Numbered from the stretch's first letter, positions 33,321 through 45,681 are shown. The stretch is 64,000 nt of DNA from Strigamia acuminata (GCA_949358305.1 CASHSZ010000115.1:1-64000), one strand, 5' to 3'. Translations and numbers: made by a program. The notes: a model not told the origin generated them from the letters alone.

Positions 33321-34034
33321 AATCCTCACCGAGAAATGAAGAATTCAAAGGTCAGTTCAGGATTCAAACTCAACTTAACTGACTAAATTGGTTAACAAGA
33401 AATTGTCTAATTCTTTTACACTCTAGGATTTACTGAACACACAAAAACAGGATGGATATCCACAAGCTGTTAACAGGATTGAAACACACGGGATGTTAAA
33501 AGGATTGGCAAATTAACCCCCAAAATTCAATAATTAAAGGTAATTGACAATTCTCTTATTTTCACAATTGAGTTTCTGACTAGATACTCGTTTTAAATTG
33601 GGATACCAACACTAAAGCTTGGTATTATTCACTAATTCACTGGATATTCTCTAAATTCCACAAACTGGAATCGAGAATTTATTCAAACTGTTAAGACTTA
33701 AACTTCTTCTCCCCCCAACTACACCAGTTTCTAATCAAAAACTCCTTTGAAATGATTACAGCAGCAAATTCGGATATTATTCTATTTAAATAATAATTCT
33801 TAATAATTATTTCTTCAAATCTTCTTGTAGGATGTACATTGCGTTGTGTTTGGAATTGATTGTCGTGCAGGATCGCTCGTACTCTCGAAGCCTTGCTTGA
33901 TCCAAGTTGAAAAACCTCTTGACCATCTTGGCAATTTGAGAATCCAACTTGAAAAACCCACTTTTTTGCCTGTGAAAGGCTGACGAGAGCATACACTTCA
34001 CTGTAGTGGCACAGCTTCAATGGCACTTTACACA
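33321..34034 (-). other. Element E leader, gag-proximal part
   Basis: About 700 bp of non-coding leader between gag and the F insertion. On the minus strand it carries ACACAACGCAATG (33838-33850) and a G-run (GGGGGGAGAAG) near 33710. Short ORFs at 33691-34035 and 33807-34001 have no recognisable domain. The 5-bp F target duplication ACACA is at 34030-34034. Confidence 0.6.
33838..33850 (-). promoter_or_regulatory. Shared leader motif ACACAACGCAATG (element E)
   Basis: Exact match on the minus strand to the 13-base motif in A, F and G. The ATG at its end opens an 11-codon reading frame that closes before gag. Confidence 0.6.
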
Positions 34035-35781
34035 TGTTGCGAGCAGATACGCAACAAAATAATATTCAGAAAAGGGAGAGAAACTTTGGTTCATTTGCAT
34101 GATTCGAGTTACCATTCGTGGAATGTTTACCTTGTGAGTTGTCGGGGTTAGCTGAATCGTTTCGGTCATTTCGTTTCTTTAAAAGTCTCAATTTCTCGAA
34201 GAGTTCGCAACGTTAGAATTGAGAGGTGAGCGTGTCGCGCCATCTTGTGTTAAGTTCGGGCATCGGGTTTATCTACAAAGGAAAAGTCAAGGTTTTTAAT
34301 TTCGGTTCCGGTTAGTTTGAATAGTTTTCGAGAACTTATCTGACACGGTACAGGCAGGCATTGGGTCGCTGATTGAAGGCGATAACGGCGAGGATGGGTT
34401 TCAAAGCGAAAAGCGAAGTCGTTGTTGATTATCGAGCGGTTTGGTCTGGTCGGAGCGCACTCGGAAAGATGTTGTTTTGAAGCTGTAGATTTAAATATAT
34501 TAGGTCAGAAACTTTTTAGTCGATTAAATAAATAGCTTTGGATGTGGTTTACCGCAGAATTAGATCCGATGAGTCGGCGTGGGGCAGAGGAGAAGTTCCG
34601 TTGGTCACCAAGGAGCGTTGGTCGGTTGGATCCGCCATTAGGAGACAGTTGGTGCAACGAGCCTCGTTATCGACCGAGATTCATGTTGATTTAGTAAAAA
34701 GATTCTTTCGTGTTCGGTTCTTGTTATGAGAGTTTATTGAGATTTAGAATTATTTGGTTGCTTATTTATTCGTTGATTTTGGTTCCGATTTAGATTCACG
34801 GGATAAAATAGAGGTCACGTGATTTCACAGAGTTTTTGTCATTTCGTTCAGGTTCGGGTTTTGGGAAACACTCGGATATCTTCAAATTTAGTTCGGGTGA
34901 TGAGAATATAGTTCCGTGGCACCCAAATGAATAATTGCAGGAACACATCGAACAATTAGAATTGTTATTGAGTTTTTATTCGTAATTAAAAGCGTAATCG
35001 TGTGTGTGTGGCCGAGGTTTTCTTGAGGCTTAATTTTACGGCGATTGCATACAATGCCGCCTCGCGGCAAAGTTGCGCATTTTCGGGTTTTATAGATTCT
35101 CCTCTGTGTTCGTTGAGAATGTTAATTGCGGGTTTTTTGAGGTTTACACCTCACTCTAATTTATGTTACTGTCTTTAAATATTCTTTGAGTTCAGATGTG
35201 TTTATTGGCAGTGTATCTTCAATGTTAGATTAGGTTTTAAGTTTAAGTCTTAGGTCTCAACGGCTGTTGTGATCTTGAAGTACGGAAGCCTGTAGGAGAC
35301 AGTGTTGGTTGAGATATTATCCCTTTATTGTGTCAATAATGCGCTCGTGTCTTTTTCTATTGTAATAAAAGGCTGTGACACGAGCTAAGCGATTGTACAA
35401 GTAGTTATAGTTTTGATTTGAACGATTAAACATCGTTTTATTTTTGTTCGCAAATAAGAACGAGTGTTTCTTTTCGTTTTCACACGAGCGCGAGATTCGA
35501 ATCTACGCCATCTTTGATTTGCGAAAGACGATATTGATATTCGAGCCCGAATATCCGCCAACCGTCATGTTTAGAGCAAAAGCCAGGTTCTCGAGTTTCG
35601 GTCGACATGGAGAGGACAATGAGGGCCAAGTCAGAAAACATGAGATGCGTTATCAGATGTCAGAATGGTTTCAATCGAGTCGAGTAGTTAAAAGTGCTGT
35701 GCGAAGATTTGATCGCTCGAATGTTTATTACGAGGTGCGTGAGTTGCCGGTTCTTGCAGCAATCACTGCTTGCTGGCAACA
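34035..35781 (+). repeat. Element F 5' LTR
   Basis: 1747 bp, TG...CA, same by eye as 41047-42793; starts TGTTGCGAGCAGATACGCAA and ends GCTGGCAACA. AGTTTGAATAG at 34314-34324 and CTTATCTGACA at 34335-34345 match A. CGCCATCTT occurs at 34238-34246 and 35506-35514. ATTAAA (35425-35430) followed by TTTTATTTTT is the likely poly(A) block. The 232-codon ORF beginning at 35444 starts here and continues into the leader. Confidence 0.94.
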
Positions 35782-36142
35782 TAGCCCTTTTTGTGGTGCC
35801 GTAGATGACCGGGATTCGTCGGGTAGACGAGGAGAGAGCCAGCAACCAGAGGAGAATAGAAGTCCCAGGGTCGCAAAAGCAAGCAGCCGACGTCAACAGA
35901 GAAGTGCCCGCACTGATGGGTTGAGGGCGAAGCGGCAAGCGGTCTCTCGTCGGGCGGTAATCAAGTCGAAAGAGATTTGGGAAAAATACGTCGCGGGAGG
36001 TCGGTTGATCCGAAAGCGTCGGTCGAGCCGTCGGAAGGGACAATGGCGTCGCGGGGCCGGAATGAAGAAGGTTGCGGAAATTAAGCAGTCGGCGTACAAA
36101 GAAGGAGGAACGATCGGAACCCTGAATCTCGGGCGAGCCTAG
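35444..36142 (+). other. Leader ORF of element F, 232 codons, probably not a gene
   Basis: An open frame that starts in the 5' LTR and runs about 360 bp into the interior. The second half is rich in Arg, Lys and Ser (RKRRSSRRKGQWRR near 193-206), with no recognised domain. The 3' LTR copy diverges from it after residue 112, where the LTR ends. Comparable frames crossing the LTR/leader boundary exist in A, G and H but share no protein similarity, so I regard it as chance unless expression is shown. Confidence 0.25.
35788..35815 (+). other. Putative primer-binding site of element F
   Basis: TTTTTGTGGTGCCGTAGATG followed by ACCGGGATT, six bases after the LTR. It is the F version of the GGTNCCGTGACCAGGATT segment, with a few extra bases in the middle. 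Confidence 0.45.
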
Positions 36143-36149
36143 AAGTTAT

Positions 36150-36162
36150 ACACAACGCAATG
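36150..36162 (+). promoter_or_regulatory. Shared leader motif ACACAACGCAATG (element F)
   Basis: Exact 13-base match to A, E and G, 369 bp after the LTR, in an element that encodes no protein. Retention here favours a cis-acting RNA or DNA role over a coding role. Confidence 0.6.
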
Positions 36163-37757
36163 ACACTAGAAGAGAAGAGTCTTGTGTTTTCTTTTTTTTC
36201 GAATTGTTTATTTGTTTTAAGTTAGCTTAGAGTTGTTTTAGGATTGTTTTTGGGGGTTTTGTCTCGTTCGGCTAGTGTATGTGTATTGCGAGGTTGTTAT
36301 GTCGGATTCGATTTGGTGTGCGGTATATTGGTAGTCTTAATTTGTGGGGCGTGCTCTGTTTCAGGGCTCAACGAGGGTCGTAAGACACTCTTGCCTAATG
36401 AAACGAGTCATTGAAAAAACGCCTTGTAAAGTTTACTTTAGTGTGTATGATTTTCAGACTAGCATATTTTCGAGTTGTTTCCGACCTGACAATTTCGTGA
36501 GCGCCGTTCGATATGGAGTATTTCCGTTACGATCTTAACTTTTAAGTGTTGAGTTTTGCGAATCACATTCAAAGTTCGAAGTGTGTCCTTTTGGGGGGAC
36601 TGATTTTCAATTGCTTATGCATAATTAGTCGGTTTTTTTTATTGTGAACTAGATTTTCTTAGGAGATTGAAGTTTCTAGTCAGTCCTTTTTTTGTCACGT
36701 TGATGAATTAAAGGTAAAAAGCTTTGAGATAAATTTGAGTTCCAATTACGAGTTTAGAAATTAATTTCCGACGTTTATGAAAGTTGCATTTAAGTATGAA
36801 CATGTCCACGATAAATAGAACAGGGGCAGAAAGATAAATTCCCTTTATAGATAAAGACGTGGGTTCCCCCAATCGACAATTTTGAGATTGATGTGAGTTT
36901 TAATAGAAAAGAAAATTTCGAGTCTCTTAAGTTTGAACGCGGTTGGTATCCATTTGGGATTATGCAGAAATAAGAAGCTGGACAGCCTTTTAAAGGACCA
37001 GAAAAGAGAATTAGCACACCCCAGGTTAAGGGTCCAACTCGTGAATAGCATAAGAAGTTGTAGTGCAAGCTAAGTTTATACGTTGAATAAATCACTGGAT
37101 TTTGAGGAAATTTAGCTAGCAAGAAATAAGAGATGACGCGTGGAATTTCGATTCTCTATTCAGTTTTCGGGACGCCGAATAAAAGAAGGAGTTTTGGGTT
37201 TCATCATCCGTGGCAATAGAAAACTATGGTCGACTTCAAGAGGTTTTACTTTTATTAAAGTATCCAAGCGCTTTGAAGGGGGTCGAAAGCTAGTTGAAGA
37301 AAATGATTCGCCACGCGCAAGAATAATTTCAGATTAATGAAGGAACGAGAGAGTTTGTCATTGTCTGTAAATGCAGCATCGCCTTAGCGGGAGGTCCCAG
37401 TTGGTCACTTGGATCGAAATTGATACTTCCTCAGGCGGAAAAAGAGCGCAATAAGTTCCGTTGGTGTTGATTCGCAATAAATCGAACCAAAGAGAGATAA
37501 ATCTTATTGTACAGAATAAGAAAGACGAACGTAAAACCTTTACACTAATTTTCCTTTTTGGCAAAGGGCCGTTTAGAAATAGAAGTTGTTCGTCAGGAAT
37601 TTTCAGTGATTCTTTGTCTTTATTTTCGAAGCAACGAGCTACAAAAAGAAAATATTACATTGGTTGTTGGAGATTCCTTTAGTAGCAAGAAACTTTCTCT
37701 TTTGAGCTGTTAACAGCACGGTCAGTCTAATTTAGAAAGCTTGCAATTTAGAAGTCC

Positions 37758-38251
37758 AGTCGGTTAACAGTTGGTCCGTCGAGCTTCACTAGAAGAAGTG
37801 AGAAGAAGTTCAGTCGGTTAACAGTTGGTCCGTCGAGTTTCGCTAGCATAATGAGGAGAGGGTAATTGACGCGTGAGACTTTCGCGCTAAATTCACTCCT
37901 CAAGAATTGAAAAATGATAGGGGAGAAACTCGGGAAAGTCTCGAGGTTGCATAATAAAGTTTTAAAGAAGAAAATTCCCCCCTATACAGAAGACAGAAAT
38001 AGAAAAAGGCTTTAGTTGGTTAACAGTGGTCCATCAAGCCCAAGTATTAGGTTAGAGAAAAGGTTTTATTTGGTTAACAGTGGTCCAACAAACCTAAAGA
38101 TAGAGATCCATCTTCCTCCTTGTAGAGTAGGAAAAGGCAACAATCATTAGCTCTCAGCTAATAGAATAAAAAGGGATCATAAAAATTAAACTGAAAGGAT
38201 TTTTTAGAGCAATCAATTAGAGAATTAGTCCGGTGCAAGTTGGTCCGAAGA
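37758..38251 (+). repeat. Five degenerate short repeats in element F
   Basis: Copies at 37758-37783, 37812-37837, 38014-38038, 38068-38092 and 38226-38251 share a core like AGTCGGTTAACAGTTGGTCC. The first two are identical over 26 bases and 54 bp apart; the third and fourth are also 54 bp apart and read GTTAACAGTGGTCC. Function unknown. Confidence 0.75.
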
Positions 38252-41046
38252 GGTTGTTAATTTGGGAAGAGCCGTGTAAAGTCAGCCGAAGAAACAAGGT
38301 GACAGTAAAAAGGTTCAGTAGAGAAAAGGAGCGAATCCCAGTTTATTGAGAATTAAAGACCCCAGAACCAACAGAAAAGAACCCGATTTTCTCGTCACTT
38401 AGGAAAATAGAAAATGGTTTAGTTTATTCTTCCAGTCCTTATATACAGCTCTTTATTAAAGAAAATACAGACAATTCCTCTCGAGAATTTAGTGATTTCA
38501 AGTTTCGGAAGTTTCCTGATCGATTTCTTTGAAAGCATAGAAGATCTTCACAGTAGAAATACTTATTCTCCAGGATATTACAGTTAGAACAAGTTTAATA
38601 AATCGGGGGCAGATTAGGTTTGGACGTAAGAATTTATAATTTCTATTACATTCGAATTCAGGTGTTGGTCAAATATCGCAGTCGGTGTTAGTATTTATGG
38701 CATTAGTCAAAACCACATGAGCCGATCGGTTGAGATATTCATTGCTGCTGGGTGCATCTTAGAAAATAAAGTCTTCCTCCTTATCTAACCTTTAGTTGTT
38801 TTTTTTTTCTGACAGTTTCAGTATTAGAAAAGTTCGCCACTTTGTTTCGGGAAGTCTCCCGAAAAGTGGATCTACTCCTTGGCGCCGAGCGTGCCAAAAT
38901 ACATGCTGTCGCTTCCTAAATATCAATCCATACCATACTTAAATCCTGACTGAATAGAAAAATCCTTTACATCTAACATAAGAATAACAGAACGAGAAAG
39001 TTTTTCAATAAGTTCTCCTCTAGAAGAGATAGATTAGTTTTCCTGTTATAAGTACTTCCTTTTTCCTTTTTCCTCCGGAAAGCTCTACTTCAGAGGCAGC
39101 CAACGGAAATCGCCTTTGAACACTGGGAATCTTGAGAGTTCTGGACATTTTCAGAAAAAACGATTCAATTTGTGAAGTAATGGCTTTGTAAGACTTTCTG
39201 TTTGGAAGTTAGCAAACAAGTCCTTCGCATTGCGGTGCTCACATATGGGTTACGTTGTTCTTTTAGGGTTAGAAAATACATACAGAAGCAAATAGAATAG
39301 AAAACCTTGACCTCTTAAACCTTCATAACAGTCAAACTATATAATAGGAGTTTCAATCCATTTAGATGAATGAATCGCTTTTCCACTCGGGATTAGACGA
39401 AAATGGAAAACTTTCCAAATAGGTGCAGTTGTTTAGAGCTAAAACGAATGCGGGGACATAACAGGATCTGTTCACACCAGCTTATCTAATGTGACAAGGA
39501 CAGTGCTTTCATGCACACAATCAGATATAAAGTCCCTCTACACCCCTTCTCTCTTTGTGATTCTAATGGTTCTTCGTTTGAATGATCGATTTTTCGACAT
39601 GCAAGATGGCAAACACCAATGGGTTGCTCGAATCCCTTAGTCCCTTAGTCGAATTCGCGATTACACGAAGTGTCCTGGTCACTGGGACCCGATTAGCAAT
39701 AGAGCTTCCTTTCTTGTTTTTTTTTGAGTCGGGAGGGAATTATATGAATATAAAATAAAATTGGGATTGGAAACGACAAGATGTGTCCGGGAAAGTCCTG
39801 CCGGCCACCGGCGGAGTGCACGCCGTCGGTCGCCGAAGAGGAACGGTCACTAAACTTTTTTGATTAATTTCCTGTTTTCCTAATCCTAAGATTTTATATT
39901 GTGGAAAAAATAACAGATAGAAGAGTCTTCATGGCTTCCCTCACCCTTAACTCAAACATTTAACACGGGAAATAAAATACAGGGTGCTTAGAATAAGCCC
40001 AAGTTATGGTGGATTCAGTTAAATATCGAATGTCCTTGACTGGATAACAACAGGAAACTAACCCCTCCATTAGAAAATAGCAGCATGTGGTGTAATTGGT
40101 CTTAACAGGGTTTTCTTTTAAACAAAGTTGATGGAGTTTTCAAAGGCAGAATTAAGATAGGAAAGTATTAGAGATTTACAGAGCTGATAGTAAAGGTTGT
40201 TGCCTAAGACAAGTGAAGTGGATTAGCAAAAAAGAGAAGTCCGCCGTTTCTGAGTCTACGGGTTCGGCAATCTTGACTTCCTCTTTTAAGAATTTAAGAG
40301 AATTTAGTAAGACATTCGAGAGTTAACAGAAGACGATTCCGGTTTGTAAAAGGAATTTTAAGTGGTCCGGAAGTCGTTGTCTCCGAAAAAGAAAATAGAA
40401 TAGTCAAAGAACATCGGCACGTAAAGTGAATTTTGAGCCGCGTCGAGAGTCATGAGTCGTAAGGTTACGACGTCCGTTGAATTGAGTTAGAGTCTGGAAT
40501 TTAAAAGGGTGAACAGATTTTCTCAAGAGGAGCGAGGTCTATTTAAATTGATGCAATGTTACTTCGCTCGATACGGGACATTATGAAGCTACCGGTTGAG
40601 ATTAGCAAAAGGCGTAGACAATCGAGATTATGGAAGTTAGGTGGTTTCTCCTTCTCCACGAGAGCATCATTTTTTGAAAAGGTTCCTTCTCTGGAAGAAG
40701 ATAGAGAATTCCCGAATCTCATTGGCGTCCTTCGATTAAAAGCTGTGAATCGAAAATAGTTTTGTTTGCATAAATAATAGAGAGTGTCTGTATTTCCTAT
40801 TCCCCTCCCTCTTAGGTCCTTACACTCGGTCTCTTGGAAGGAAGAGATAAGTCCGAGATGGGAGCCTGAGAGAGGGGATGGGTTGCGGGGTACAGATAAG
40901 AGAGACGGTTGTTCATACTAAGCGTCTCCACAACGTCACTTGTGGTAATTAGCGAGGTTAGATGGGCTGTCCGAGTAAAGAGAAGATGTGAATTTATTAG
41001 GTATAAATTTCCCCCCGCTATCGTCTTTCTTTTTTGGTGGGAGCGA

Positions 41047-42793
41047 TGTTGCGAGCAGATACGCAACAAAATAATATTCAGAAAAGGGAGAGAAACTTTG
41101 GTTCATTTGCATGATTCGAGTTACCATTCGTGGAATGTTTACCTTGTGAGTTGTCGGGGTTAGCTGAATCGTTTCGGTCATTTCGTTTCTTTAAAAGTCT
41201 CAATTTCTCGAAGAGTTCGCAACGTTAGAATTGAGAGGTGAGCGTGTCGCGCCATCTTGTGTTAAGTTCGGGCATCGGGTTTATCTACAAAGGAAAAGTC
41301 AAGGTTTTTAATTTCGGTTCCGGTTAGTTTGAATAGTTTTCGAGAACTTATCTGACACGGTACAGGCAGGCATTGGGTCGCTGATTGAAGGCGATAACGG
41401 CGAGGATGGGTTTCAAAGCGAAAAGCGAAGTCGTTGTTGATTATCGAGCGGTTTGGTCTGGTCGGAGCGCACTCGGAAAGATGTTGTTTTGAAGCTGTAG
41501 ATTTAAATATATTAGGTCAGAAACTTTTTAGTCGATTAAATAAATAGCTTTGGATGTGGTTTACCGCAGAATTAGATCCGATGAGTCGGCGTGGGGCAGA
41601 GGAGAAGTTCCGTTGGTCACCAAGGAGCGTTGGTCGGTTGGATCCGCCATTAGGAGACAGTTGGTGCAACGAGCCTCGTTATCGACCGAGATTCATGTTG
41701 ATTTAGTAAAAAGATTCTTTCGTGTTCGGTTCTTGTTATGAGAGTTTATTGAGATTTAGAATTATTTGGTTGCTTATTTATTCGTTGATTTTGGTTCCGA
41801 TTTAGATTCACGGGATAAAATAGAGGTCACGTGATTTCACAGAGTTTTTGTCATTTCGTTCAGGTTCGGGTTTTGGGAAACACTCGGATATCTTCAAATT
41901 TAGTTCGGGTGATGAGAATATAGTTCCGTGGCACCCAAATGAATAATTGCAGGAACACATCGAACAATTAGAATTGTTATTGAGTTTTTATTCGTAATTA
42001 AAAGCGTAATCGTGTGTGTGTGGCCGAGGTTTTCTTGAGGCTTAATTTTACGGCGATTGCATACAATGCCGCCTCGCGGCAAAGTTGCGCATTTTCGGGT
42101 TTTATAGATTCTCCTCTGTGTTCGTTGAGAATGTTAATTGCGGGTTTTTTGAGGTTTACACCTCACTCTAATTTATGTTACTGTCTTTAAATATTCTTTG
42201 AGTTCAGATGTGTTTATTGGCAGTGTATCTTCAATGTTAGATTAGGTTTTAAGTTTAAGTCTTAGGTCTCAACGGCTGTTGTGATCTTGAAGTACGGAAG
42301 CCTGTAGGAGACAGTGTTGGTTGAGATATTATCCCTTTATTGTGTCAATAATGCGCTCGTGTCTTTTTCTATTGTAATAAAAGGCTGTGACACGAGCTAA
42401 GCGATTGTACAAGTAGTTATAGTTTTGATTTGAACGATTAAACATCGTTTTATTTTTGTTCGCAAATAAGAACGAGTGTTTCTTTTCGTTTTCACACGAG
42501 CGCGAGATTCGAATCTACGCCATCTTTGATTTGCGAAAGACGATATTGATATTCGAGCCCGAATATCCGCCAACCGTCATGTTTAGAGCAAAAGCCAGGT
42601 TCTCGAGTTTCGGTCGACATGGAGAGGACAATGAGGGCCAAGTCAGAAAACATGAGATGCGTTATCAGATGTCAGAATGGTTTCAATCGAGTCGAGTAGT
42701 TAAAAGTGCTGTGCGAAGATTTGATCGCTCGAATGTTTATTACGAGGTGCGTGAGTTGCCGGTTCTTGCAGCAATCACTGCTTGCTGGCAACA
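41047..42793 (+). repeat. Element F 3' LTR
   Basis: 1747 bp, same by eye as 34035-35781, followed by ACACA (target duplication) and the rest of the E leader. Candidate poly(A) signal at 42437-42442. Confidence 0.94.
42437..42442 (+). terminator. Candidate poly(A) signal, element F
   Basis: ATTAAA then TTTTATTTTT within about 6 bases, positioned as in the other LTRs. Confidence 0.4.
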
Positions 42794-42904
42794 ACACATA
42801 TAAGCTTTGCACAGCTTGAGAACAAAACCCACTGATGAATTTTGCAGCACACATGAAAATCCACTGAGATAACTGGAAGAAATCCTTGGTTCACGGCACC
42901 AAAT
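42794..42904 (-). other. Element E leader, LTR-proximal part with primer-site-like segment
   Basis: The start of E's interior, cut from the rest of the leader by F. On the minus strand, directly after the LTR, it reads ATTTGGTGCCGTGAACCAAG then GATT (42881-42904), E's version of the shared segment. ACACA at 42794-42798 is the F target duplication. No gene. Confidence 0.65.
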
Positions 42905-43766
42905 TGTTTCTGGCAAGGTCGCAGGCGACAACCAGGCCAGAAGGAGGGGCGGCAATACTTGACTGCTGCTTGGCTAAAATTGATACACAGAAGTTGGCCA
43001 AAGACTTGAAGAAATGCAAACACTGGAATTGAACTTGCTGCTTCACCTGTTGATCTGCCACTGGTGAGTTCAAGGAGGAGGAAGGAGGATTTTTCTACTC
43101 ACTGCACATTGCTTTCTGGTTGTATAGAGAAATGAGACTTGGAGAGAAATAAAAAGCAACCATTTTATTCTCTAAATTCTTAACAAGACTACTACAATTG
43201 AATCACGAGGATTTTACAAAGAAGTCACACTTTAACAATAATAAGAAACAACAAGTGTAACTATCTCCACATTGTATAAGGACACTTGCACTTAAAGTTA
43301 CAGAGGTCTCTAAGTGCTTGTAAAGAGAAATAAGTACTGCTGGCACAACAAAACTACCGTAGAAGTTAATAGTTGAAAACACATAAGCCTAACAGCAAGT
43401 ATTTGACATTAAATGCAAAAGTATACATTAACAACAGTCTCTAAACACAATGCTCATTGAGAACTAAATTATTCACTCTAAAACACACTGAACAACTCAT
43501 AAAATAGAGAAAAGAATAAGTAAAGACATTTTAGACCAATGAGCTGGCAACTTTACAGTAAGTGCAGAAGTTAAGTTATAAATCAACACAGATAAATCTT
43601 AAACTTAACACTTTTACATTGCATAATAATTAAGTGATTAATTATTAATCAGAACCCACAAAAACTCTTTGGGATTAAACATTTTCTCCTCTCTTTACAG
43701 ATACAAGTAGACCACTCCCACAGTAATGGCCGACAATGTAAACAGAGATCACTTGCAGGAAGATAG
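42905..43766 (-). repeat. Element E 5' LTR, 3' portion
   Basis: 862 bp matching 28910-29771 by eye, broken by element G after GGAAGATAG. The last four bases, ATAG (43763-43766), are duplicated on the other side of G. Confidence 0.93.
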
Positions 43767-45231
43767 TGTTGCTAGCAACAAATGGAGTTGTCAAAACGTT
43801 TACCGGCTAGGAAGAAAATCTATACATGTGGCAATTTCCTGGAAATACAGACAAAACGTTTTTAATAATATTCTTGTGTGTTTGAGTTCGAATTTGTCAA
43901 TTATCTGAATATTTCCCCGTATAAAAGCGTTTGCCATGTGAATTAATTATCTGAAATGTCAAAATATTGCTTTGTAAGTTTTTGTTGTCACTTATTAACG
44001 TTTTGTGCAAATTTTACCTGTTTCTTGAGTGTTATCTATTTCCAGTTCATTAGTGTAAGCAGTCCGACAAGCTGGATGCATCTCGCTCAATTCAAATGTG
44101 GACTGGAAGAGATCTAACTGTTATTATTAATGTTTAAATGCATTCAGTGCATTTTATCAGTTTATTAGCAATTTTCCTACCTTGTTTAATGTCCTGTGTG
44201 TCTATTGTGCGCATGTGAGTTCAACACCGCTCGTTTCAGGTGTGAAAACGTCCAAAATGCGTGTAAATGATCGCCTCCTATGCGTGTCCGCCTCTGGACA
44301 GCTGGTAGAAATGTTCCAGGTCCTGTCACGGATTAAAAACCACCTATATTAGTTGTTTGTATGCCTATTAATTAATTTGTTACCTTAAAATGCCTCTCAC
44401 TTGTCCTGGAAGTTTATTTGGGTTGCTTTTGTGCTCATATGAGCAATCTCTCTCTCCTTGTCCGCCATTGCTGTGGGCGTGGCTTAAGTGTTTCTGTAAA
44501 GATGTATTTAAAATTACCTTTTTGTGGGTTTTATGAGGTATTTGTGAGTAATTGGGCATTTGTGTATTTAGCAATGTAATAGTCTTAAGTTTTATTGCAT
44601 GATGATAATGCTTTCTGATGTAAATACTGCACTCACTGTAGAGCTGCAATTTGATTGGTAGAAAACCTCTATATTTATTCTTTTTCTTGTGTTTCATGAA
44701 TATTTACTAGGATTTAATGCATTTCTAATGGGTTCTTGAATATAGCATCTAAAGATTGATTGTAAAACTGATTTATTACATTTAATGTAGGTTTTCAGTT
44801 GTTAGGCTTAAGCAAATGTACTTGATGCCCTGTACGGTAGTCTATTTGTATCAGATGGTTTATTTCCTCCCTTTTTTAGGGACCTAAGGCTTCCTTACTT
44901 TCAAGTGCATATGTCCTTATACAATGCTTATGTGATTGCACTTGTTATAGTTTATTGTTTTAAGTGTAACTGCTTTGTTTCTGCTCTCGCGCTGCATTGT
45001 ATCTGTGTTATTCATGTTTTCAATGATATTAAACGATGTTTATTTTTACTCCCGTGGATTTTATTAACAGAATGAGTGAGGAGTAAAAACACCTTGTTTC
45101 CTCCAAAGTACCTGCTGTTCTGGATGCCTGACAGATGGACATTGAATCTTCAAAAGCCACTATACAAAAATCAGCGGTCAAAAGGAAGGTCCTTAGTTTC
45201 ATAATTGGCCCAACCCAGGCCAGTTGCAACA
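43767..45231 (+). repeat. Element G 5' LTR
   Basis: 1465 bp starting with the palindrome TGTTGCTAGCAACA and ending AGTTGCAACA, so the outer 6 bases are also inverted repeats. It contains TATAAAAG at 43920-43927, and ATTAAA (45028-45033) followed by TTTATTTTT. Confidence 0.94.
43920..43927 (+). promoter_or_regulatory. Candidate TATA box in element G LTR
   Basis: TATAAAAG 154 bases into the LTR, repeated at 49149-49156 in the 3' LTR. The best TATA match in any of the five LTRs; transcription start not determinable here. Confidence 0.4.
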
Positions 45232-45668
45232 TTTTTGGTCCCAGTGACCAGGATTACGCGAATTCGAGTCTGTGCCAGGTTTATTGTGTGATTTATGATT
45301 TGCTCTCATTTCAAGTGTCAAGCACCAGTGCTTTTTGTATGCGTGTCGTCCGTGCGCCGTTGTACGCCTGTATTTCCGGTCAGTTGCGGTCACGTATCTT
45401 GTGAGAGTGCCAAAAGGTGTGTTTCAAGTGCATCAGGTGTGTCCAGCTGCTTAGCGCCGTCTGTCTTCAAGTGCGCACTTGAGTTTGTGCCAAGTGACAG
45501 TGAGCCGTGCAGTGAATTCGCCTGTTTGGAGCAAATCGTCCTTTTCCCGTTTTGTGTCGTCGTGACAGTGGATCTCCTTCGAGTGGACAACGTCCTCAGT
45601 GTGGAGTTCAAGCCGCAGCGCACCACTGGTCGCGGATGTTCCTGGCTGTCAACTAGTCGTCAATCATC

Positions 45669-45681
45669 ACACAACGCAATG
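45669..45681 (+). promoter_or_regulatory. Shared leader motif ACACAACGCAATG (element G)
   Basis: Exact match to A, E and F, about 440 bp after the LTR. Confidence 0.6.

Larger units (their letters stand above)
35816..41046 (+). other. Element F interior, 5.2 kb without recognisable genes
   Basis: Only short scattered ORFs (all under about 110 codons after the leader frame) on both strands, none resembling gag, protease, polymerase or integrase. The plus strand from about 36700 to 40500 is purine-rich, with many AGAAAATAG-like words. Contents that stand out: ACACAACGCAATG (36150-36162), a G-run near 36592, five degenerate copies of a GGTTAACAGTTGGTCC repeat (37758-38251), a short GC-rich patch with CCGGCCACCGGCGG near 39800, and TCGTCTTTCTTTTTTGGTGG plus GAGCGA at the 3' end (41021-41046). 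Nothing else is assigned. Confidence 0.75.
34035..42793 (+). mobile_element. Element F: non-autonomous LTR element with non-coding interior
   Basis: 8759 bp with two identical-looking 1747-bp LTRs and a 5-bp duplication ACACA (34030-34034 and 42794-42798). The 5.3-kb interior has a primer-site-like segment, the shared leader motif and the common 3' terminal motif, but no gag, protease or pol. It resembles large non-autonomous LTR derivatives. Its LTR shares the terminal hairpin TGTTGCG-N8-CGCAACA and the AGTTTGAATAG ... CTTATCTGACA block with A, so an A-like element is the likely source of proteins in trans. It inserted into E and is younger than E. Confidence 0.93.

Noticed and set aside
30303-33329. 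Start of the E polyprotein at 33329
   Set aside because: That codon is GTG; the ATG at 33320 aligns better with the starts of related proteins.
36790-37122. 110-codon minus-strand ORF within element F
   Set aside because: No recognisable domain and no supporting signals in an AT-rich, otherwise non-coding interior.
40556-40759. 67-codon ORF near the 3' end of F as a remnant of the BEL integrase C-terminus
   Set aside because: Position is suggestive, but comparison with the C-terminal regions of A and H shows no consistent residue match.
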